A stretch of DNA of 64,000 bases from positions 51,753 through 115,752 of the forward strand of contig NZ_UETR01000013.1 of the NCBI RefSeq assembly GCF_900491745.1, in the 5' to 3' direction. The translations under genes and the position numbers were made by a program. Under the pieces are notes generated by a model that worked only from the letters and a program-made list of their open reading frames with translations, made no database searches and was not told the DNA's origin. Source of the DNA: Amarolinea aalborgensis. GTDB taxonomy: Bacteria > Chloroflexota > Anaerolineae > SSC4 > Amarolineaceae. Below, in pieces: positions 57,695 through 64,000 of this stretch; within the stretch, counting starts at the first letter, position 1, and each line of letters opens with the position of its first letter.

Positions 57695-60600
57695 ATGCCC
57701 ACGATCTTGAACCTTGCGCCGGCCGCGGCTGGCAAGACGACGTATGCGCTGAACCTTGCCCGCCAGGCTGCGCAGGGCCTGGCGGGTGTCCCGCGCGTGG
57801 TGGTTGCCACGCGCCTGCAAGCGGCCGCCGCGCACCAGCGGCTGGCCGCGGCGGGCGGCGCGCTGGGTGTGCGGATTTTGACCTTCGACGACCTCTACAC
57901 CGAGTGTCTCGCTGCGGCCGGCGAGGTCTACACCGAGCTGAGCGAACCAGTGCAGTATCGCCTGCTGCGCGCCATTGTGGATTCGTTATCGCTGCGTCAC
58001 TACGCGTCGTTGACCGGCCGCCCTGGTTTCATCCAGGCTTTGCAGCGCCTGATCGGTGAATTGAAGGCCGCGCAGATCTACCCCGAGCATTTTGCCGCCA
58101 GCGTGCAGCAGATGGGCGATGAGGCGAGGCTGCAGGAACTGGCAGCCATCTACCTGGCCTATCAGCAGCGCCTGCAAGACAACGGCTGGGCGGACCGCGC
58201 CGGCTTGGGGTGGTTGAGCGTGGAAGCATTGGCGCAGCGCGCGCCCCACGTCGGCCGCGACTGGCCGCTGCTGGCGGTGGACGGTTTCGACGATTTCACC
58301 CCCATCCAGGCTGCCTTGCTCGAGCTGCTGGCCGCACGCGTAGGCGAGATGCTGATCACGCTCACCGGCAGCGTGGACGGCAACCGTCGCCCGCTGGTTC
58401 ATCGCCGCTTTGCGCGCACGCGGCAGATCCTCAGCGCCGCGTTGGGCGTGCAGGCCACGGCCATGCCCACGGCAGTCCACCGAGCGGCCCCACGCCTGGC
58501 CTACCTGGAAGCGAACCTCTGGCGGGGCCAGGTCAGCGCGCCGCCGGCCGCGCCCCCGGTGGATCATGCTGGCGTTGGCCCGTTCTTGGCCGCCGCCGAC
58601 CTCACGCTGATCGAGGCGCCCGACCGCACGGCCGAAGTGCGCGCGGCGCTGCGCTGGCTGAAGGCGCGCCTGCTGCTGGATGGTCGCCAGCCAGGCGAAC
58701 TGGCGCTGCTCATGCGCAACGTAACGCCCTACCGCGCAGCGATCGAGCAGGTTGCCGCTGAATTTGGCCTGCCGCTCCGCCTCGTGGATGGCCTGCCCCT
58801 CGTGTTGAACCCGTTGATTGCGGCCCTGCTCGACCTGCTGCGCCTTGCCCTGCCCGGCCCGGATCAACGGCCAGCCCTGCCGCGGCGCCTGGTGATCGAG
58901 GCCTGGCGCAGCCCGTATTTCGATTGGCGCGTGCTGGCGCCGGAGGGCATCGGCCCCACGGACGCTGACCGCCTGGATGCGGCTGCGCGCCAGGGACGCG
59001 TCATCTCTGGCCTGGCCCAGTGGGAAGAGGCGTTGGCGCTTTTATGCACGCGCGCCGCTGGCGCGGCTGAGGCCGACTCTACGTTCTCCACCCGGCAATC
59101 TGCCAGCTTCGATGTGGACGAGACGCCCCAGCCGGCGGCCGCACCCGCGGCTGAGGCCGCGCGCAGGCTGCATGCTCTTTTTCGGCGCTTCGTTGATTTC
59201 CTGACGCCGCCCGCCGGGGAACAGCCGCGGCGCGTCTTTGTCGGCTGGTTGGAAAGTTTGATTGGCGACGATCCCCAGCCGGCGCCCGATGGCGACGCCA
59301 GCCAGCCAGGGCAGCCCGATTCCTTGCAGATGGCGGCCCAGGCGCGTCGTGCGCCGCCGTCCATCGCCGGGCAAGACGTGGCGGCCCTGGTGTGCCTCAA
59401 GGATGTCTTGCGTGGGTTGGTATGGGCCGAGGAAGCGGTCGCCAGTCCACCCGTGGACTTCGAGGACTTTGTGGCCGACCTGAGCGGCGCCATCGAAGCC
59501 GCGGCCTATCATCCACCCCAAGCGGCCCCCGGCCATGACATCATCGTCGCCAATGTCATCCAGGCGCGCGGCCTCTCCTTCCATGCCGTCGCGGTGCTGG
59601 GACTGGCCGAAGGCGAGTTTCCGGCCAGCCTGCATGAAGACGCCTTTCTGCGCGAAACCGATCGTGCGCGCCTCCGCCAGGACTTCGGCGAGCTCAGTCG
59701 AGCCGTCGGCTTGTCGCTGCCTTCAACCCTGGACAGCGCAGAAGTCGAGTTCTTCTACGAGACCATCACGCGGCCGACCGCGCAGCTGCTCCTCACGCGC
59801 CCGCGCCTGGCCGACAATGGCGCGCTTTGGCAGGCATCGCCTTTCTGGGAGGAGCTGAGGCGGCTTGTACCGGTGACGCCCGTCGGCTTGACCAGCGAAA
59901 GCCTGCCTTCGCCGACGGAAGCTGCATCTTGGCCGGAGTTGATTGAAACCCTGGCCGCACAACCCGGCCTGACCACGGCGCGCGCGTGGGCGCAGCAGGC
60001 TGACCCCGCACGCTGGCTGGCGCTGACCACAGCCGCTGAGGTCTTCCAGGCGCGCAGCGGCGACGGCCAGCATCTGTATGATGGCGACCTGTCCGCCGCG
60101 GCAGCTGCGTGCGCGCAACGCTTCGGCCCGACTTTCACTTGGAGCGCGAGCCGCCTGGAAACCTACCGCAGCTGCCCACTCTTCTTTTTCTTCGCCAGCG
60201 TCCTGCGTCTGGAGCCGCGCCGCCAACCGGTCGCTGGCCCAGACACCTCACAGCTGGGCAACATCTACCATCGCATCTTCGAACTGGTGTATCAGGCCGC
60301 CAGCGACCCTGGCGATCACGTATCGGCGCTGGCGGCCTTGCCAGGGGTAGCCCGCCCGGTGCTTGACGCCGCCCCTGGCCGTGAGGGTTTCCGGGTGACG
60401 GCGTGGTGGGCGCAGACGCGGGCCGAAATCGAGGAGGATGTGCGTCGTTCTCTGCTGGGCCTGGCCGAGCTGCGCGGGGACTGGCAGCCCATCGCTTTCG
60501 AGCAGCGCTTCTTCGACGCGCAAACCCTGGAAGTCACAGTCGCCGGCGACAGCTTCCGGTTGCACGGCGTCATTGACCGGATTGACCGCGCACCCGACGG

Positions 60601-60973
60601 CCGCCTGCGCGTGATTGATTACAAAACGGGCGGGCCGAGCAGCTTCAAACGCCAGGCCGTGGAGGCGGGCAAAAAACTGCAGCTGCCGCTCTACGCCTTG
60701 GCGGCGCGCGACGCATTGCATTTGGGGCAGCCGGCGGACGGCTTCTACTGGCATGTGCGCCAGGCGCAGCCGAGCGATTTCACGCTGCAAGGCAGCACAG
60801 GCGGCCCCGCCGCCGCGATGCAGCGTGCGGCCGCTTTCGCCTGGGAGGCCGTGCAGGGAATTCGCGCCGGCCGCTTCGCGCCCACCCCGCCAGCAGACGG
60901 TTGCCCCGACTATTGCCCGGCCGCAGCTTTCTGCTGGCGCTATCGGCCGCGTTACGTGGGCCAAAAGCCATGA
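57695..60973 (+). CDS. addB: AddB/RexB-like ATP-dependent nuclease subunit B
   Basis: A 1092-residue protein of the helicase-nuclease that processes double-strand breaks. The N-terminal Walker A-like loop is LAPAAAGKTTYALNL. Inactivated helicase regions follow (ELALLMRNVTPYRAAIEQ, ARGLSFHAVAVLGLAEGEF). The C-terminal PD-(D/E)xK nuclease has SASRLETYRSCPLFFF, LHGVIDRIDRAPDGRL and RVIDYKTGG. Cysteines in YRSCP and in GCPDYCPAAAFC are placed as in the AddB iron-sulfur cluster. It overlaps addA as ATGA. A stretch resembling the dispersed intergenic repeat lies inside at 59681-59710. Confidence 0.85.
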   Translation: MPTILNLAPAAAGKTTYALNLARQAAQGLAGVPRVVVATRLQAAAAHQRLAAAGGALGVRILTFDDLYTECLAAAGEVYTELSEPVQYRLLRAIVDSLSLRHYASLTGRPGFIQALQRLIGELKAAQIYPEHFAASVQQMGDEARLQELAAIYLAYQQRLQDNGWADRAGLGWLSVEALAQRAPHVGRDWPLLAVDGFDDFTPIQAALLELLAARVGEMLITLTGSVDGNRRPLVHRRFARTRQILSAALGVQATAMPTAVHRAAPRLAYLEANLWRGQVSAPPAAPPVDHAGVGPFLAAADLTLIEAPDRTAEVRAALRWLKARLLLDGRQPGELALLMRNVTPYRAAIEQVAAEFGLPLRLVDGLPLVLNPLIAALLDLLRLALPGPDQRPALPRRLVIEAWRSPYFDWRVLAPEGIGPTDADRLDAAARQGRVISGLAQWEEALALLCTRAAGAAEADSTFSTRQSASFDVDETPQPAAAPAAEAARRLHALFRRFVDFLTPPAGEQPRRVFVGWLESLIGDDPQPAPDGDASQPGQPDSLQMAAQARRAPPSIAGQDVAALVCLKDVLRGLVWAEEAVASPPVDFEDFVADLSGAIEAAAYHPPQAAPGHDIIVANVIQARGLSFHAVAVLGLAEGEFPASLHEDAFLRETDRARLRQDFGELSRAVGLSLPSTLDSAEVEFFYETITRPTAQLLLTRPRLADNGALWQASPFWEELRRLVPVTPVGLTSESLPSPTEAASWPELIETLAAQPGLTTARAWAQQADPARWLALTTAAEVFQARSGDGQHLYDGDLSAAAAACAQRFGPTFTWSASRLETYRSCPLFFFFASVLRLEPRRQPVAGPDTSQLGNIYHRIFELVYQAASDPGDHVSALAALPGVARPVLDAAPGREGFRVTAWWAQTRAEIEEDVRRSLLGLAELRGDWQPIAFEQRFFDAQTLEVTVAGDSFRLHGVIDRIDRAPDGRLRVIDYKTGGPSSFKRQAVEAGKKLQLPLYALAARDALHLGQPADGFYWHVRQAQPSDFTLQGSTGGPAAAMQRAAAFAWEAVQGIRAGRFAPTPPADGCPDYCPAAAFCWRYRPRYVGQKP

Positions 60974-63900
60974 CAACGACCCTGTTGCCCCATCCCATTG
61001 TCGCGCAGATGCACCCAAGCGCGGAGCAAGAACCGCCCATCTTCGCCTCTGGCGCAGACGTGGTTGTAACCGCCGGCGCGGGCGCGGGGAAGACCCGCAC
61101 GCTCGTCGGGCGCTACCTGGCCTTGCTGGCGGCCGGCGTCAACCTGCGCGCGGTGATCGCCATCACCTTCACGGTCAAAGCCGCGCGCGAGATGCGCAAT
61201 CGGGTGCGCAATGAGATGCGCCGCTACCTGGAACAGCCTGATTTGCCCGAGGTGGAGCGTGAGCGTTGGCAGGCGCTCTACAGTGAACTGGACGCCGCGC
61301 GCATCAGCACGATCCACAGCCTGTGCGCCGACATCCTGGCCGCGCATCCCGCCGAAGCCCAGGTTGACCCGCGTATTACTGTGCTGGACGAAGGGCGCGC
61401 CGCGCTCTTGCGCGCCCAGGTTCTCGATGAAACCCTGGCCTGGGCCGCCGACGAGCCGTCCGCCAGCGCCTTGTTCGTCACCCTGGGCGAGCGATCATTG
61501 CGCGCGGCGCTCAGCGATCTGCTCGGCCGCCGTCTTGACACAGAAACCGTGTTTGCGCGCCTGCCTGCGGACATCCTGGCGCATTGGCGCGACACAGGCC
61601 CTGAGCTGACCACGGCGGACGCGGCGCTGGCGCCCGTGGCGATGGCGCTGCAGCGGCTGTTCGCCTGGGCCTCCGCCCGCTATGCCGCGCGCAAGCAGGC
61701 GCAAAACGTGCTTGACTTCGATGATCTGGAAGCGGGCGCGCTGGCGCTGCTCACCGCGCATCCATCCGTGCGCGCCCGTTGGCAGGCCGACATCCAGGCG
61801 CTGTTGGTGGACGAGTTCCAGGACACCAACGCGCGGCAGCGCGCGCTGCTCCGCCTGCTCAACGAACCAGGCGGCAAGCTCTTCATCGTGGGCGACGCCA
61901 AGCAGTCTATTTACCGCTTTCGCGGCGCAGACGTGACGGTCTTTCGCGCCGAGCGCCAGCAGATTGCCCAGGACGGCCTGGCTTTCAGCCTGCGCACTTC
62001 GTATCGGGCGCACGCCGACCTGGTGACCGGCCTGAATGACCTGCTGCGCCCTGTGCTCGGCGTGCAGGCGGCTGCGTCGCGGCCCTGGGTTGAGCCGTTC
62101 GAGGCCATCGCGCCGGCGCGCGCGCAGCCTGGCCCTGGCTTTCAGCCGCCCTACATCGAGCTGCATCTCACCGTCGGTACGAAACAGGATGCGCTTGGCC
62201 GCGCGGCCGACGCCCTGGCAGCCTATCTGCGCGAGTTGGTGGCGGCATGCAGCATCCACAACGAACGTGAGGCGCAGGTCACGCCGCTGACCTACGGCGA
62301 TATCGCCATCCTCTGTCGCGCTTCCAATTCGTTTGCGGCCTATGAAGAAGCCCTGGCGCGCGCCGGCATTCCCTACGTCACCGTCGCCGGGGGCGGCTTC
62401 TATGATCGGCCCGAAATTCGCGATCTACTCAACGCGCTGGCCGCGCTGGCTGATCCAACGGATGACCTGGCCCTGGTTGGCCTCCTGCGCTCGCCCATCG
62501 CAGGCCTCACAGACGCCGCGCTGTATCGTCTGAGCGAGGCGCCCGCGGAGAATTGGTGGCTGCGTCTGCAGCAGCATGGCGCCATCCTGTCGGGCGCCGA
62601 TGGCGCGCGCGTGCCCCGCATCGTGCGCCTGATTCGCGATCTGCACGACCAGGTTGGCCGCGTGACTGTTGCGGATTTGCTCAAAGCCCTGCTCGATGCT
62701 ACGGACTACCGCGCCGCGCTGCGCCTGGCCGGCGATGCACGGGGCGCGCGCAACGTCTCCAAGCTGTTGGCTGATGCGCAGGCGAGCGGCCTGGTGAGCA
62801 TTAGCGATTTTCTGGACACCGTTAACCTGTTGAAGGACAGCGGGGTGCGCGAGGGCGAGGCGCGCACCGTCAGCGAAGGCGCGGTTCAAATCATGAGTGT
62901 ACACGCGGCCAAGGGCTTGGAGTTCCCGGTGGTGGTCATCGGCGATATCAACTACGCCTCACGCAGCCATGATCGCCTGCTTCTGCATCCCACGTTGGGC
63001 CTCGCGCTGCCGATCGCGGATGCGCAGGGGGTCGAACCGGCCATCCATGCGGCGGCCGCGGCCTGGGAAGCTGATCAGGACGAGGCTGAGTCGGCGCGGC
63101 TGCTGTACGTGGCGGCCACGCGGGCGCAGGAAAAGCTGATCATCAGCGGCTGCGTGCGCTTGAAGAAGGATCAGACCCTGGGATGGGTCAACGGCTGGCT
63201 GAAGCTCATCGCCGGGCCAGCCGCGACCAACCTGGCGAATCAGCGCCTTATGCACCAAGAGACAGGCGACCGGCGCCACGAGCTGCCGTTGCGCGTGGGG
63301 GCGGCGACGCCTGTGGCGTGCGTGGTGTACGAACCATTGTACGCGCCGCGCCAACCCCTTGCTGCGCCTGCGGCCGAGACTCTGCCGACTGCGACTGACC
63401 TGGCCGCGCCCCTTTTGTTGGCGCCGCTGCCGCGGGTCGCCGGCTGGGAACCAGACACGGCGCGTCGCGTGTGGCGCGTCGCGCCGCCGGCCGCGCGTCC
63501 GTATGCGCCCGCGTGGGTCATCGGCTCGCTCGTGCACGAAGCCCTGGCCGCGTGGCGTTTCCCTGACGCTGATTTCCCGCGCTGGGCGGCCGCCCGCAGC
63601 CGCAGCTACGGCCTGACTGCCGGTCGCCAGGTAGAACACGCCATCAGCGAGAGCGTACGCCTGCTGCACCGATTTGCGGCGCATCCGCTGTATCAAGAAA
63701 TGGATCGCGCGACGCAGCGCCTGCACGAGGCGCCCTACAGCATGATCGTGGATGGGCGCGCGGACGAGGGCGTCATAGATGCCTTGTTTCGGCAGGGCGA
63801 GCAGTGGACGATCGTGGAGTTCAAGACGGATGCTGTGTCAAATGCGACGGCTGTGGCTGCGCACCTGCAGCACAGCGGTTACCTGGAACAGGCTGGCCGC

Positions 63901-64000
63901 TATGCGGCGGCCGTGGAGCGACTGCTGGGTCAAACGCCGCGCGTGCTCTTCTGCTGGCTCAACGTGGCCGGGCGCATCGTGATCACAGAAATTCCATCGT
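60970..64000 (+). CDS. addA: AddA-like UvrD-family helicase-nuclease, partial at right edge
   Basis: More than 1010 residues are visible and the frame is open at the window end. It has Walker A VVTAGAGAGKTRTLVGRY, motif Ia AITFTVKAAREM, ARISTIHSLCADILA, Walker B ALLVDEFQDTN and KLFIVGDAKQSIYRFRGAD. Motifs V and VI are IMSVHAAKGLEFPVVVIGD and ARLLYVAATRAQEKLII. The C-terminal nuclease has VDGRADEGVIDALFR and WTIVEFKTD. The start overlaps the addB stop by 4 bases. With AddB it unwinds and trims broken ends for recombination. Confidence 0.9.
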   Translation, partial: MTTTLLPHPIVAQMHPSAEQEPPIFASGADVVVTAGAGAGKTRTLVGRYLALLAAGVNLRAVIAITFTVKAAREMRNRVRNEMRRYLEQPDLPEVERERWQALYSELDAARISTIHSLCADILAAHPAEAQVDPRITVLDEGRAALLRAQVLDETLAWAADEPSASALFVTLGERSLRAALSDLLGRRLDTETVFARLPADILAHWRDTGPELTTADAALAPVAMALQRLFAWASARYAARKQAQNVLDFDDLEAGALALLTAHPSVRARWQADIQALLVDEFQDTNARQRALLRLLNEPGGKLFIVGDAKQSIYRFRGADVTVFRAERQQIAQDGLAFSLRTSYRAHADLVTGLNDLLRPVLGVQAAASRPWVEPFEAIAPARAQPGPGFQPPYIELHLTVGTKQDALGRAADALAAYLRELVAACSIHNEREAQVTPLTYGDIAILCRASNSFAAYEEALARAGIPYVTVAGGGFYDRPEIRDLLNALAALADPTDDLALVGLLRSPIAGLTDAALYRLSEAPAENWWLRLQQHGAILSGADGARVPRIVRLIRDLHDQVGRVTVADLLKALLDATDYRAALRLAGDARGARNVSKLLADAQASGLVSISDFLDTVNLLKDSGVREGEARTVSEGAVQIMSVHAAKGLEFPVVVIGDINYASRSHDRLLLHPTLGLALPIADAQGVEPAIHAAAAAWEADQDEAESARLLYVAATRAQEKLIISGCVRLKKDQTLGWVNGWLKLIAGPAATNLANQRLMHQETGDRRHELPLRVGAATPVACVVYEPLYAPRQPLAAPAAETLPTATDLAAPLLLAPLPRVAGWEPDTARRVWRVAPPAARPYAPAWVIGSLVHEALAAWRFPDADFPRWAAARSRSYGLTAGRQVEHAISESVRLLHRFAAHPLYQEMDRATQRLHEAPYSMIVDGRADEGVIDALFRQGEQWTIVEFKTDAVSNATAVAAHLQHSGYLEQAGRYAAAVERLLGQTPRVLFCWLNVAGRIVITEIPS

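Noticed and set aside
1..64000. tRNA, rRNA, riboswitches and origins
   Set aside because: I saw no cloverleaf, rRNA signature, known riboswitch core or DnaA box cluster on reading. A covariance-model search would be decisive and could not be run.

Overview
The window is about 64 kb of GC-rich bacterial chromosome and carries no rRNA or tRNA that I could recognise. The gene set suggests a member of the Chloroflexota, probably Anaerolineae-like. It includes BMP-family and phosphonate ABC transporters, lipoproteins with T/P/A-rich linkers, DUF433, HicBA and UPF0158-type small genes, an AddAB-like nuclease, a very large Lhr helicase, STAND/TPR proteins and many dispersed intergenic palindromes. 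This assignment is inference from gene style, not from a marker gene.

Layout. 1-2.2 kb: a response regulator, a small membrane protein behind a perfect consensus promoter with two operator palindromes, and a Nudix/winged-helix (NrtR-type) regulator. 2.2-6.8 kb: a membrane/STAS-like protein, then glycosyltransferase, dTDP-rhamnose reductase, isoaspartyl methyltransferase and SGNH hydrolase. 6.9-11.3 kb: phnE, phnC and phnD, with a divergently oriented DUF433 gene between phnC and phnE. 11.5-17.6 kb: a BMP-type (nucleoside-like) ABC operon whose binding protein is an almost perfect tandem duplication. 18.2-22.8 kb: Lhr helicase. 23-24.2 kb: decayed genes. 24.2-31.3 kb: secreted M23 peptidase behind a promoter with a C12 tract, a lipoprotein, DUF3054, a GT2 synthase, a HAD protein and a secreted 14-repeat protein. 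31.5-38.3 kb: DUF1059, an acyltransferase, a likely operon of phosphodiesterase, S51 peptidase and crotonase, then a secreted 5'-nucleotidase.

38.7-49.4 kb is the most unusual part. It is a minus-strand cluster of two TPR proteins, a STAND P-loop ATPase, a COG1672/DUF234-type ATPase and three paralogous small proteins with a death-like effector-associated (EAD-like) N-terminal domain. One EAD protein and the STAND ATPase share a short motif (IHI..AQGV-IGD.AQ) that resembles RHIM/amyloid signalling motifs. I infer an NLR-like conflict or signalling module in which the shared motif recruits one protein to the other. The cluster is surrounded by HicBA, a hicB remnant, duplicated gene ends, a chimera with half of an ABM monooxygenase, and perfect palindromes.

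49.4-64 kb: an EEP-family phosphatase/nuclease, a fusion of a GT39-like glycosyltransferase with a MalF-like permease followed by a MalG-like permease, a MITE-like element, a large secreted clostripain-like protease, and an AddB/AddA pair that runs off the right edge.

Start codons were moved inward from the longest possible frame wherever a ribosome binding site, signal peptide or promoter position supported it.
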